Positions 17,877-26,254 are shown, numbered from the stretch's first letter. The stretch: 64,000 nt of DNA from Streptomyces sp. NBC_01428 (GCF_036231965.1 NZ_CP109499.1:1860001-1924000), one strand, 5' to 3'. Numbers and translations: made by a program. The notes: a model not told the origin generated them from the letters alone.

Positions 17877-19012
17877 CAGTCGTCGTCCTCGGTCAGCCGG
17901 GGTACGTCCCAGTCACGGGCCACGTCCGCGGTGTCGGCCCCCGGCAGGGCGGGGCCGCCGCGCACGGAGGTGGGGGTGGTGGAGAAGCGCGGCGCGGGGG
18001 CCGGCTGGGTGATGCCGCCGTGGTCCACGAAGGTGCCGCGGGCCGCGAGGTGCGGATGGGTGGGTGCCTCGCGCAGGGAGAGAACGGGCGCCACGCAGGC
18101 GTCGGATCCGTCGAACACCGCGGTCCACTCGTCGCGGGTACGGGTCTTGAAGCGGGCGGCGACCGTCTCGCGCAGTTCCGGCCAGCGGGCGAGGTCCTTG
18201 CGGGCGGGGCGCAGTTCCGGGACGCCGAGCAGGTCGACGAACGTGTCGTAGAACCGGCCCTCCAGGGGGCCCACGGCCATGTGGCCGCCGTCGGCCGTCT
18301 CGTAGGTGCCGTAGTACGGGCAGCCGCCGTCGAGGAGGTTGGCGCCGCGCCGGTCCTGCCAGCCGCCGGCGGCCATCATGCCGTGGATCATCGTGGACAG
18401 GTGGGCGGTGCCGTCGACGATGGCCGCGTCCACGACCTGCCCGGCGCCGCTCTCGCGTGCGTGGTGGAGAGCGGCGAGGACGCCGACGACGAGGTAGAGC
18501 GAGCCGCCCGCGTAGTCGCCGAGGAGGTTCGCGGGGACGGCGGGGGCCTCGTCGGGTCTGCCGATCATGCCGAGGGTGCCGGTGAGCGCGATGTAGGCGA
18601 CGTCGTGCCCTGCGCGGTGGGCGAGCGGGCCGTCCTGGCCCCAGCCGGTCATCCGCCCGTAGACGAGTTTCGGATTGCGGGCGTGACAGGGCTCGGGGCC
18701 GACGCCGAGGCGTTCCGCGACGCCGGGCCGGTAGCCCTCGATCAGGATGTCGGCCCGTTCGGCCAGGTCGAGGACCCGGGACGGGCCGCTCTCGGCCTTG
18801 AGGTCGATGATCACGGACCGCTTGTTGCGGTTGGTGACGTCGTGGGCCGGATCGATCGCGAGGCCGGGGCCGTCGGGGCGGTCCACCCGCACGACGTCCG
18901 CTCCCAGGTCGGCCAGCAGCATGGCGGCGAACGGGCCGGGTCCGATGCCCGCCAGTTCGACGACACGCACCCCGGCGAGGGGGCCGTGCCCCGGCGTTCC
19001 TGTCACTGCCAT
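17876..19012 (-). CDS. CaiB/BaiF family III protein, alpha-methylacyl-CoA racemase-like
   Basis: The ATG at 19012 with GGGAG upstream gives 378 residues; a TTG one codon earlier is possible. The N-terminus GPLAGVRVVELAGIGPGPFA and NRNKRS are typical of the family. The pair H136 (AGHDVAY) and D166 (GDYAGG) stand 30 residues apart, matching the His/Asp catalytic pair of mycobacterial alpha-methylacyl-CoA racemase. That favours racemase over CoA-transferase. It would interconvert 2R- and 2S-methylacyl-CoA before dehydrogenation. It is the first gene of the operon, with palindromes in its upstream region. Confidence 0.9.
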   Translation of the reverse strand: MAVTGTPGHGPLAGVRVVELAGIGPGPFAAMLLADLGADVVRVDRPDGPGLAIDPAHDVTNRNKRSVIIDLKAESGPSRVLDLAERADILIEGYRPGVAERLGVGPEPCHARNPKLVYGRMTGWGQDGPLAHRAGHDVAYIALTGTLGMIGRPDEAPAVPANLLGDYAGGSLYLVVGVLAALHHARESGAGQVVDAAIVDGTAHLSTMIHGMMAAGGWQDRRGANLLDGGCPYYGTYETADGGHMAVGPLEGRFYDTFVDLLGVPELRPARKDLARWPELRETVAARFKTRTRDEWTAVFDGSDACVAPVLSLREAPTHPHLAARGTFVDHGGITQPAPAPRFSTTPTSVRGGPALPGADTADVARDWDVPRLTEDDD

Positions 19013-19036
19013 CAAGCTCCCAGCACTGTGACACTA

Positions 19037-19057
19037 CTGATGTGACATCAGCGATGT
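19037..19057 (-). promoter_or_regulatory. Overlapping palindromes before the acyl-CoA operon
   Basis: CTGATGTGACATCAG (19037-19051) is a 15-bp palindrome with 7-bp arms. ACATCAGCGATGT (19045-19057) is a second one sharing bases with it. They lie 25-45 bp upstream of the first gene and are probable repressor sites. Confidence 0.5.
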
Positions 19058-19094
19058 TAAGAACGTGTTCCACTCCGGGCAAGCCCCTGACGAG

Positions 19095-19104
19095 CAAGCG
19101 CTTA
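19095..19104 (-). promoter_or_regulatory. CAAGCGCTTA motif upstream of the acyl-CoA operon
   Basis: CAAGCGCTTA contains the palindrome AAGCGCTT and differs by one base from the CAAG-N2-CTTG core recognised by actinobacterial TetR repressors of acyl-CoA and sterol catabolism such as KstR2. The resemblance is inference only. Confidence 0.35.
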
Positions 19105-19296
19105 GTTAAATTCCGGTGGGTGGAGGGGACCGAAGGGGTCCGGAACGGACCGGAGGGGCCCGAAAGGGACGCCGCGGGCCGACGGTGAGGCGGGCTCGGG
19201 ATCGGCCGGAACCGGCCCCGCTTCCGCGATCAGTGCAGGTCCGGCACCGCTCTCAGGGCGGTCCGCACCCCACGCGGAGCAGGTCCCGGCGCACGC

Positions 19297-19677
19297 TCAG
19301 GCCTGGTCCAGCTCCGCGATCAGCCGCTTGGGGGCGACGACCCGGTAGCTCTCCTCGACCCAGTCGCACAGCAGCTCCGCCCGGGGAGACCCCGACTCCT
19401 CCAGGGGTATGCGCACCCAGCCGGCCCGGCCCAGGCCGTAACCGGCGGGCTCCGCGCCCGGGGAGGTGAGCGCGTGGGCGTGCGCCTCCTCGTCCGTCAG
19501 CTTCACCGTGACGGCCAACGGGTGACTGCCGTCGTCGACGCCGAGGAAGACGAAGACCTTCTTGTTGGCCTTGGCCACGGTCTCGCCCCAGGGGAACTCC
19601 TCCGTGGCGCCGGGCAGCCCCAGCGCGAACTCGCGCACCTTCTGCCACTTTTTCAGCGCGTTCTTCGGCACGGCCAC
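19297..19677 (-). CDS. MmcQ/YjbR-family protein
   Basis: GTG at 19677 gives MAVPKNALKKWQKVREFALG and 126 residues. The family pattern is clear: LPGATEEFPWGETVAKANKKVFVFLG, VTVKLTDEEA, and a C-terminal VEESYRVVAPKRLIAEL. YjbR-like proteins have a CyaY-like fold and are often called DNA-binding without firm evidence. It stands alone, divergent from the saccharopine-dehydrogenase-like gene. Confidence 0.87.
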   Translation of the reverse strand: MAVPKNALKKWQKVREFALGLPGATEEFPWGETVAKANKKVFVFLGVDDGSHPLAVTVKLTDEEAHAHALTSPGAEPAGYGLGRAGWVRIPLEESGSPRAELLCDWVEESYRVVAPKRLIAELDQA

Positions 19678-19815
19678 GGCTACCTCCGGCCTGTTCGTGC
19701 GACCTCGTCGTCCAACTGCTCGTCCCTCACGCTAGCCTCAGCCACCGACAACGGCGCTTCGCAACGACGCGGGGCCACCGCACGGTCGAGCGCAGGCCAC
19801 AGTGGGGAAGGTGTC

Positions 19816-20988
19816 ATGAGCAGGCTGAACGGGACGGACCGCGCGTACGACGTCGTGCTCTTCGGAGCCACGGGGTTCGTCGGAGAGCTCACCGCGGAGT
19901 ACCTCGCCGCGCATGCGCCCGAGGGGCTCCGGTGGGCGATCGCCGGACGCAGCGAGGAGAAACTGGAACGCCTGCGGGAACGGCTCGGCGGCGCACCCGG
20001 TGTGCTGCGGGCGGACGTGACGGACCCGGACTCGGTCCGCGAACTCGCCCGGCACGCGCGCGTGGTGGCCAGCACGGTGGGTCCGTACGTGACGTACGGG
20101 GAGGACCTGGTCGCCGCCTGCGCGGACGCCGGGACCGACTACCTGGACCTCACCGGCGAGCCCGAGTTCGTGGACCTGATGTACGTGCGGCACGACGCAC
20201 GTGCGCGGGAGACGGGCGCGCGGCTCGTGCACGCCTGCGGTTTCGACTCGGTCCCGCACGACCTCGGCGCGTACTTCACCGTGCGACAGCTCCCGGAGGA
20301 TGTGCCGCTGCGGGTGGACGGATTCGTCCGCTCCCAGGCGATGTTCTCGGGCGGCACGTTCAACTCCGCCCTCAACCAGTTCGCCCGGGGCCCGCAGATG
20401 ATCGCGGCCGCCCGGGACCGCAGGCACCACGAGCCCCGGCTGATGGGCCGCCGTGCCGTGGCGCCGCTGGGCGCCCCACGGTTCGCGGGAGAGGTCGGCG
20501 CCTGGGCGCTGCCCCTGCCCACCATCGACGCGCAGGTGGTGCAGCGCTCGGCACGGGCCCTGGAGCGGTACGGGCCGGACTTCCGCTACCGCCACTACGC
20601 GGCCGTACGGCGGCTGCCCGTCGCGCTCGGCGGGCTGGCCGGGGTGAGCGCGCTCTTCGCCGCGGCCCAACTCCCGCCCGCCAGGCGCTGGTTGTCCGAC
20701 CGTTTCAAGCCAGGCGAGGGGCCGAGCGCGGCGCGGCGCGCGAAGAGCTGGTTCTCGGTGCGGTTCGTGGGCGAGGGCGGCGGCCGACGTGTGTTCACCG
20801 AGGTCGCGGGCGGCGACCCCGGCTACGACGAGACGGCCAAGATGCTCGCGGAGGCGGCGATGGCCCTCGCCCTCGACGACCTGCCGAAGACGTCCGGGCA
20901 GGTCACGCCCGCGGTGGCGATGGGGGACGCGCTGATCGAGCGGCTCCGCGCGGCGGGCATCACGTTCCGGGTGGCCGCGATGCGCTAG
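19816..20988 (+). CDS. Saccharopine dehydrogenase-like / trans-acting enoyl reductase family protein
   Basis: ATG at 19816 gives 390 residues. The Rossmann start is DVVLFGATGFVGELTAEYLA, with GRSEEKLERLRERLG next, then TVGPYVTYGEDLV and YLDLTGEPEF. This is the saccharopine-dehydrogenase-like NAD(P) domain shared with mycobacterial trans-acting enoyl reductase Rv2953. The C-terminal half carries FNSALNQFARG and a moderately hydrophobic segment. Function in Streptomyces is unknown; lipid or polyketide reduction is a family-based guess. Confidence 0.87.
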   Translation: MSRLNGTDRAYDVVLFGATGFVGELTAEYLAAHAPEGLRWAIAGRSEEKLERLRERLGGAPGVLRADVTDPDSVRELARHARVVASTVGPYVTYGEDLVAACADAGTDYLDLTGEPEFVDLMYVRHDARARETGARLVHACGFDSVPHDLGAYFTVRQLPEDVPLRVDGFVRSQAMFSGGTFNSALNQFARGPQMIAAARDRRHHEPRLMGRRAVAPLGAPRFAGEVGAWALPLPTIDAQVVQRSARALERYGPDFRYRHYAAVRRLPVALGGLAGVSALFAAAQLPPARRWLSDRFKPGEGPSAARRAKSWFSVRFVGEGGGRRVFTEVAGGDPGYDETAKMLAEAAMALALDDLPKTSGQVTPAVAMGDALIERLRAAGITFRVAAMR

Positions 20989-21073
20989 GTCCGCAGGCTC
21001 GGGCCGTTCGGTGCCGCCACCCGGTGCGCGAGGAGCGCTTCGGGCCGGGGGCCGCGGCCCGGCCCGGCGTCCG

Positions 21074-21220
21074 TCACGTCGCCCAGCCGGTCACCGTCCA
21101 GATCATCCCGCCGATCCAGGCGAGTCCGGCCAGGACGGCGAGGAGCAGCGCCGTCGTGACGGCGCGCTCGACGGGCTGGGCGGGGCCGGCTGCGGCCTTC
21201 GGGGCGCGGTGTGAGGTCAT
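21074..21220 (-). CDS. Small single-pass membrane protein (48 aa)
   Basis: ATG at 21220 to TGA at 21074 encodes 48 residues: a short hydrophilic Ala/Pro-rich N-terminus, then one hydrophobic helix from about TTALLLAVLAGLAWIGGMIW to the end. The codon usage has the high third-position GC of a real gene. The 85-bp gap on one side and 199-bp gap on the other leave room for it. Function unknown. It is probably a conserved small membrane protein. Confidence 0.5.
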   Translation of the reverse strand: MTSHRAPKAAAGPAQPVERAVTTALLLAVLAGLAWIGGMIWTVTGWAT

Positions 21221-21419
21221 GGGGGCCAGCCTGCCGATCACGGCCGTGCCGTCGCATCCGTGCGCGTACTCAGAAGACGTACTCAGACGCCTCGTCCGGT
21301 CCCCTCACCCGGACGAACCGCTGACGCGGCCCGCTCCGGCGGCCCGCTCGGACGGCGTGCCTCACCTGACGTGGGTCGACGCCGCGTTCGCGGCGTGTGG
21401 GGCCGACCGGGCGGCGCTG

Positions 21420-22109
21420 TCAGGCCGTTGCCTCCTGAAGAGCGCGCCGGCACAGGGCGTCCGCACGCCGAGTGGTCTCCGGGAGGCGGTACTCGGGGGT
21501 GAGCGCCAGCGTGTGCGCGCAGGCGTTGTCGAGGTCCACCCGGTGACCGACGGAGACGAACACGGGCTTCACGCCGTCCCGCGTGCGCAGTGCGCGCCCC
21601 ACCTCTTCTCGGTCGGCCAGGAGGGGCGAGGCGCTGCCGCGCCGGGGGCCCGGATCGTCGTACGCGAAGGTGAACGGGTTCTTGGCGACGCCGATGGCGG
21701 GGAGTCCGGTGAGGACGCCGAGATGGGCGGCGAGACCGAAGCGCCGCGGGTGGGCGAGACCGTAGCCGTCGCAGACCACCAGGCCCGGCGGGCAGGGCAG
21801 GGCCTCCAGAGCGGCGAGGACGGTCGGGATCTCCCGGAACGCGAGGAGCCCGGGCACGTACGGGAAGGAGACCTGGCCTACCGCGGTGGCCTCCGCCACG
21901 ACGTCGAGGGTCGCCGCGTCGAGGACGACGGCCGCCGCCGCCACGACGTCCCGCTCGTCGTCGTAGGCCACGTCGACGCCCGTGACATGGCCGGTGCCGG
22001 GCGGCGGACCCGGCTCGTCGAGGACGACCCGCCCCCTCAACTCGTCCTGCACGGCGCGGGCTTGGTCCTCGGTGACGGGCCAGCCCGCCGGAATCCTCAC
22101 GGTCTTCAT
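21420..22109 (-). CDS. nfi: Endonuclease V (deoxyinosine 3'-endonuclease)
   Basis: The 229 residues carry the endonuclease V motifs: GVDVAY with D46, PYVPGLLAFRE (83-93), DGYGLAHPRRFGLAAHLG with D114, and IGVAKNPF. The metal-binding Asp/Glu set D46, E93 and D114 matches that of the Escherichia coli enzyme. It nicks DNA one base past deoxyinosine and starts repair of deaminated adenine. It is transcribed alone, divergent from the YciI gene. Confidence 0.93.
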   Translation of the reverse strand: MKTVRIPAGWPVTEDQARAVQDELRGRVVLDEPGPPPGTGHVTGVDVAYDDERDVVAAAAVVLDAATLDVVAEATAVGQVSFPYVPGLLAFREIPTVLAALEALPCPPGLVVCDGYGLAHPRRFGLAAHLGVLTGLPAIGVAKNPFTFAYDDPGPRRGSASPLLADREEVGRALRTRDGVKPVFVSVGHRVDLDNACAHTLALTPEYRLPETTRRADALCRRALQEATA

Positions 22110-22173
22110 GATGGAAGGAGCCTAGGACCTCACCCCCGCGGCGCCCGACCGGGCCGGAGGTAGGCTCGCGATC

Positions 22174-22470
22174 ATGTTCGTACTGGAGCTGACCTACACC
22201 GCGCCGCTCGAAGCCGTCGACGCCGTCCTGGAAGCCCATGTCGCCTGGCTGGACCAGCAGTACGCGGCCGGTTGCTTCCTCGCGTCGGGGCGCAAGAACC
22301 CGCGCGACGGCGGGGTGATCCTGGCCGTCGCGGAGGACCGGGCGCGGATCGAGGAGATCACCGCGGGCGACCCGTTCGTCACCGCGGGCGTGTGCGCGTA
22401 CCGCGTGACCGAGTTCGTCGCGACGAAGACGGCACCCGGCCTGGAGCGGTACCGCGAACCGCTCGGCTGA
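22174..22470 (+). CDS. YciI-family protein
   Basis: The 98-residue protein starts MFVLELTYTAPLEAVD and contains HVAWLDQQYAAGCFLASGRKNPRDGG, the ferredoxin-like YciI/YCII fold. ITAGDPFVTAGV is the usual second conserved segment. Such proteins have been linked to dienelactone-like hydrolysis or small-molecule binding, but no role is certain. Confidence 0.88.
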   Translation: MFVLELTYTAPLEAVDAVLEAHVAWLDQQYAAGCFLASGRKNPRDGGVILAVAEDRARIEEITAGDPFVTAGVCAYRVTEFVATKTAPGLERYREPLG

Positions 22471-22507
22471 GCGGCACCCCTCCCCCGGCGGCCGGCACCC
22501 GCCCCGT

Positions 22508-23611
22508 TCAGCGTTCCAGCCGGGCGACCCGCCCCTTCTCGCCGGAGGCCCAGCAGCCCAGGTCGGGTGTGCAGTCCACGGTGTCGTACGAGCCGGTGTC
22601 CAGGGTGCGCCAGGTGCGGCCGCCGTCGGTGGTCAGGTCGGTGCCGGTGGGGCCCACGGCGAGCGCGGACGTGCGGCTGTGCGGGAGCCAGGTGACGCCG
22701 GAGCGGTAGGCGGGCACGGGCCGGTCGGCCGTCGTCCAGGTGCGGCCGCCGTCGGCGGTGACCGCGGAGGCCCGGGGCGACGCCTGGTCGGCGCGGTAGT
22801 CGCCGCCGACCGCGAGCCCGTGGGCCCGGTCGCGGAAGGCGAGGGCGAAGACACCCCGTGCGGGGTCGCCCGCGGGCACGGGGGTGCCGGCGGCGGTCCA
22901 GGTGAGCCCGCGGTCCGCCGAGTGCAGCACCCGCGCGCTCGCCGCCCCTCCCGTGGCCAGCCACACGTCGCGCGGCCCCGAGGTGACCAGGCACTGGCCG
23001 CTCGCGGCGAATCCGGCCTCTCCGTCCTGCGCGGCGGGCATGCCGCGGCTCGGCAGCACCTTCCAGGAGCGGCCGCCGTCGCCGGTCGACAGGATGCGGA
23101 ACCGGCCGTCCACCGGGTCGCTCATCGCCAGGCCGTGGCGCGGATCGAAGAAGGTGAGGCAGTCGTAGAAGGCCTTGGCGTCGGTGTTGCGGAAGGACTC
23201 GGTCCAGGTCGCGCCGCCGTCCTCGGTCCGCAGGACGCGGGAGGCCTCGCCCTCACCGATGGCGAGGACCACGGCCCGCCGCGCGTCGAACGCCTCGACG
23301 TCACGGAACTCCAGGTCGGCCGCGCCGGGCGGCGACACGTCGCGCCAGTGCGCACCGCCGTCGGTGGTGCGCAGTACGGTGCCCTTCGAGCCGGCCACCC
23401 AGGCGGAGTTCCGGCTGACGGCGGCCAGTCCGCGGAACCGCGCGTCCGTCCCTGTGTCCTGGACCGCCCAGTGCGGGGTCCGCACCTGCTCGTGGGACGG
23501 TTCGTGCGCCCGCGCGGGCACGGCCGCCGCGAGCGCCGCGGCGAGCGTGGCGACGCTCAGACCCACCGTGACCGACCGACCCGTGCGCCTCATCTTCCCC
23601 AAGCCCCTCAT
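22508..23611 (-). CDS. Exported BNR-repeat / Ycf48-like beta-propeller protein
   Basis: The 367-residue protein has a signal peptide (VGLSVATLAAALAAAVPARA). At least five short repeats of the form TTDGG-x-W follow (TTDGGAHW, TEDGGATW, STGDGGRSW, TADGGRTW, TTDGGRTW), the Asp-box pattern of sialidase-like and photosystem II assembly factor Ycf48-like propellers. In Streptomyces such proteins are secreted or periplasm-facing with unknown ligand; some are annotated as oxidoreductases without support. It diverges from the ssgA-like gene across 272 bp. Confidence 0.85.
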   Translation of the reverse strand: MRGLGKMRRTGRSVTVGLSVATLAAALAAAVPARAHEPSHEQVRTPHWAVQDTGTDARFRGLAAVSRNSAWVAGSKGTVLRTTDGGAHWRDVSPPGAADLEFRDVEAFDARRAVVLAIGEGEASRVLRTEDGGATWTESFRNTDAKAFYDCLTFFDPRHGLAMSDPVDGRFRILSTGDGGRSWKVLPSRGMPAAQDGEAGFAASGQCLVTSGPRDVWLATGGAASARVLHSADRGLTWTAAGTPVPAGDPARGVFALAFRDRAHGLAVGGDYRADQASPRASAVTADGGRTWTTADRPVPAYRSGVTWLPHSRTSALAVGPTGTDLTTDGGRTWRTLDTGSYDTVDCTPDLGCWASGEKGRVARLER

Positions 23612-23769
23612 GGCGGGCGAAGCTAGTGCACGCGCCCGATGCCGTCCAGATGGCCTCCGGCGGGAACCTCGGGGGCCCGTCCGGGTGTCCTCAGGGGTGT
23701 CCTGCGAGCACGGGACGGAATGGGACGGCCGCTGTCGGGGAAAGTGGATCTCCCCGGTGCATGACCCCG

Positions 23770-23842
23770 GTGACAGAGGTCACTCGGGTCACGGGTGCAC
23801 GCGCCGTGTCATTTTTCCGTCTCTTCCAATGACCGGCGTCAT
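23770..23842 (+). promoter_or_regulatory. Two TGAC-N4-GTCA inverted repeats before the ssgA-like gene
   Basis: GTGACAGAGGTCAC (23770-23783) and ATGACCGGCGTCAT (23829-23842) share the core TGAC-N4-GTCA and are 59 bp apart. Extra GGTCAC half-sites lie between them. They are candidate operators for the ssgA-like gene at 23884. Confidence 0.45.
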
Positions 23843-23883
23843 CCACCCGGAGTCCGTCCAGTCGTCACAAGGGAGCAAAGGCG

Positions 23884-24300
23884 TTGTCCACCGTCATCGA
23901 GCAGCCCGTTGAGGCCCGCCTCGTCGCCGCCGCCCCGCGGATGCCGAGCATTCCCGCGACCCTCCACTACGACCGGACCGACCCGTTCGCCGTCCGCATG
24001 ACCTTCCCCGCGCCCGCGACCCTCGAAGGCGTGGAGGTCTGCTGGACCTTCGCCCGCGAACTGCTGGTGGCGGGCCTCGACGACGCGGTGGGGTTCGGTG
24101 ACGTACGGGTGCGGCCGTACGGCTACGACCGCACCGTGCTGGAGTTCCACGCCCCCGAGGGCACCGCGGTGGTGCATGTGCGCTCGGGACAGGTTCGGGA
24201 CTTCCTGGGGCTGACGACCGAGCTGGTCCCGGTCGGTCTGGAGCACCTCCAGGTCGACCTGGACCACGATCTCGCGGAGCTGATGCGGGGCACCTGCTGA
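23884..24300 (+). CDS. SsgA-like sporulation and cell division protein
   Basis: TTG at 23884 preceded by AAGGGAG gives 138 residues. The family pattern is recognisable: LHYDRTDPFAVRMTFP, WTFARELLVAGL, GDVRVRPYG, and HLQVDLDHDLAELM, as in SsgA/SsgB proteins that guide septum placement in sporulating actinomycetes. A Pro-rich N-terminus is extended relative to SsgB. Which paralogue it is cannot be told. The presence of this family by itself points to Streptomyces or a close relative. Confidence 0.88.
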   Translation: MSTVIEQPVEARLVAAAPRMPSIPATLHYDRTDPFAVRMTFPAPATLEGVEVCWTFARELLVAGLDDAVGFGDVRVRPYGYDRTVLEFHAPEGTAVVHVRSGQVRDFLGLTTELVPVGLEHLQVDLDHDLAELMRGTC

Positions 24301-24315
24301 GGAGCTGAGACCCTG

Positions 24316-25152
24316 TCAGCGGCTGCCGCCCAGCAGGGAGTTGAGCTCCCCGTAGTCGTACCCGTCGGCCATCGCTCCGTAGGTTCCCGTGTCCAGCAGC
24401 TCCCGCGCGGCACGACGGACCAGGGCGTGGGCGGCCTGCGCGACGCCCGACCCCGCGCTGACGCGGGCCACCCCGAGAGCGGCCAGCTCGGCGACGGTCG
24501 GCGCGCCCGGGCCCACCATGATGTTCAACGGCCCGTCGATGCCCTCGGCGAGTGCCCTGACGGTCACCGGGTCGACGGCTCCGGGGACGAAGACGCCGTC
24601 GGCTCCGGCGGCGAGGAACGCCCCGGCGCGCTCCAGGGTCTCCGCGACGCCGCCCGCGCCGCGCAGGAACGTGTCGATGCGGGCGTTGACGAACAGCGGC
24701 ACGCCCGCCGCGTCGGCGGCCGCGCGGGCCGCCGCGATACGGTCCGCCTGCTCGGCGACGGGGCGCAGCGGCCCGCCAGCCTCTCCGTGGAGGGCGTCTT
24801 CGATGTTCACGCCCACGGCGCCCGCCGCGAGCACCGCGCGGACGGTGCCGCCCGCGCCCGCCGCGTCGGGCGCGTAGCCGCTCTCGATGTCCGCGCTGAC
24901 CGGCACGGCCACCGCGGCCGCGATCCTCGCGACGGCGGCCAGCGCCCGGTCCCGGTCGAGTACGTCCCCGTCGGCGGCGCCCAGGTCCCAGGCGAGGCCG
25001 GCGCTCGTCGTCGCCACCGCCCCCGCGCCGGCCTCCTCGACGATCCGGGCACTCGCGGTGTCCCAGGCGTTCGGCAGGACGAGGGGCCGGCCGGGGACGT
25101 GCAGGGCGCGGAAGGCGAGTGCGGTCGCGCGGAGCTGTTCCGTGGTGGTCAT
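24316..25152 (-). CDS. Isocitrate lyase/PEP mutase family protein
   Basis: ATG at 25152 gives 278 residues. RPLVLPNAWDTASARIVEEAGAGAVATTSAGLAW, VPVSADIESGYAPD, GVNIEDA and ARIDTFLRG are the TIM-barrel motifs of the ICL/PEP-mutase superfamily (metal site around DIESGY). Members include methylisocitrate lyases, oxaloacetate hydrolases and phosphonate enzymes. The lyase motif KKCGH is absent, so isocitrate lyase itself is unlikely. Substrate unknown. It stands alone. Confidence 0.88.
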   Translation of the reverse strand: MTTTEQLRATALAFRALHVPGRPLVLPNAWDTASARIVEEAGAGAVATTSAGLAWDLGAADGDVLDRDRALAAVARIAAAVAVPVSADIESGYAPDAAGAGGTVRAVLAAGAVGVNIEDALHGEAGGPLRPVAEQADRIAAARAAADAAGVPLFVNARIDTFLRGAGGVAETLERAGAFLAAGADGVFVPGAVDPVTVRALAEGIDGPLNIMVGPGAPTVAELAALGVARVSAGSGVAQAAHALVRRAARELLDTGTYGAMADGYDYGELNSLLGGSR

Positions 25153-25270
25153 GGGAGGAGCCAAACACGGGCCGGACCGCGGGGGCCGGCAGGAATCCGA
25201 CAGGGACGTGCGGCCCGTCGCCTGCCGGGGACGCCGGTTCGAAGCGCGCCCGGGTGCCGGTCCGTGCGGC

Positions 25271-25951
25271 TCAGCCTCCGGTGGTCGCCGCCGTGGTCGA
25301 GGCGGTCGTCGCCGCCACGATGACCGCCGTCCTGACCTCCTGGATGACCTTCTTCAGGGCCGGGGCCGCCGCGCCGCCGCGTTCGGTGAGTTCGTCGATA
25401 CGGGCTTTGTGCAGCTTGCGCTCCTTGGCCGAGGCGAGGGTCCGCAGCTCGGCCGCGGTGGCGAGGGCGACGAGGGCCGCGTCGCGGTCCCCGACCTCGG
25501 CGACCGGCACCGGCCCCTCCAGCACCTGGCGGGCCTCGGCACGCAGCGCGTCCACGACGGGGACGCGGTCCAGTGTGTAGTCCACGGACGGGAAGAGCCC
25601 GAGGACCCGCTTCTTCTCCGCCCGCAGGTACCCCTCGGCGGCCAGCTGTGCGCGGACGGCGTCCAGGGTGACCCGGGCGCGCAGCGTGACCCAGGCCTTC
25701 CACTTGCGGGGCCGGGACTCCGCGACGAGTTCGAGCAGCCCGTCGAGGACCAGATCCCCGGTCCGGGAGTCGGGGTCCACCGGGGTGACGATGCCGTCGT
25801 CGTCGACGAGCAGCCCTCGCTGGGCCAGCTCGGTGAGGGCACCGGCGCGGACCAGGTGGTGGAGATGGGTCGACCCGGTGACCTTGGGTTTGGTGGTGTC
25901 CCAGGCCAGGAGGTAGAGCCGGGCGGGCAGCGAGAGCGAGCCGTTCGGCAC
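25271..25951 (-). CDS. GOLPH3/VPS74-family protein
   Basis: The 226-residue protein starts SLSLPARLYLLAWDTTK and continues with GALTELAQRGLLVDDDGIVTPVD, the prokaryotic GPP34 pattern. The C-terminal helix region carries LASAKERKLHKARI. In eukaryotes the family binds phosphatidylinositol 4-phosphate at the Golgi. The bacterial role is unknown. It is divergent from the second ABC-F gene and its promoter region is shared with that gene's leader. Confidence 0.9.
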   Translation of the reverse strand: MPNGSLSLPARLYLLAWDTTKPKVTGSTHLHHLVRAGALTELAQRGLLVDDDGIVTPVDPDSRTGDLVLDGLLELVAESRPRKWKAWVTLRARVTLDAVRAQLAAEGYLRAEKKRVLGLFPSVDYTLDRVPVVDALRAEARQVLEGPVPVAEVGDRDAALVALATAAELRTLASAKERKLHKARIDELTERGGAAAPALKKVIQEVRTAVIVAATTASTTAATTGG

Positions 25952-25989
25952 GGGATCTCCTTAGGTGTCGTGAGGGCCACGTTAATCCT

Positions 25990-26018
25990 TTGACAGCCCC
26001 CGGGGCCGTCCCTACGGT
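25990..26018 (+). promoter_or_regulatory. Strong sigma70-type promoter of the second ABC-F gene
   Basis: TTGACA (25990-25995), a 17-bp spacer and TACGGT (26013-26018) form one of the best promoter matches in the window. Transcription would begin near 26025, giving a leader of about 230 nt before the ATG at 26255. Confidence 0.75.
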
Positions 26019-26024
26019 GTACAG

Positions 26025-26254
26025 CGGTTCTGTTGCCGTCGAATGGAGAAGGACGTTGCTCGTCTGAGGTCTGAGACACCGCGTCACACGCAGTCGGTTC
26101 TGTCCGGCTTCCGTGTGCGCAGCGTGCGACCTCGGCGTTCGAGCCGTCCTTCGGCGCAGGGCCCTTTGTCTGCTCTCCTCCGAACTGGATCGTCGTCGCC
26201 TCGCGGTGTCCCGAACGCGTACCCCCGACCGTTTCCAGCAACCGCGAGGCCCTC
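26025..26254 (+). promoter_or_regulatory. Structured leader with tiny upstream ORF, candidate translation attenuator
   Basis: GAGAAGGAC precedes a four-codon frame TTG CTC GTC TGA at 26056-26067, a possible Met-Leu-Val leader peptide. A perfect 10-bp stem (26198-26207 with 26241-26250) hides the GAGG ribosome site (26246-26249) of the ABC-F gene. GACACCGCG (26075-26083), just after the small frame, is exactly complementary to 26202-26210 and so competes for the left arm of that stem. A further pairing joins 26064-26071 with 26128-26135. This is the architecture of ribosome-mediated attenuation known for ABC-F resistance genes. Which state is on cannot be decided by eye. Confidence 0.6.

Noticed and set aside
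24316..25152. Calling the ICL/PEP-mutase protein isocitrate lyase
   Set aside because: The protein is half the usual length and lacks the KKCGH motif.
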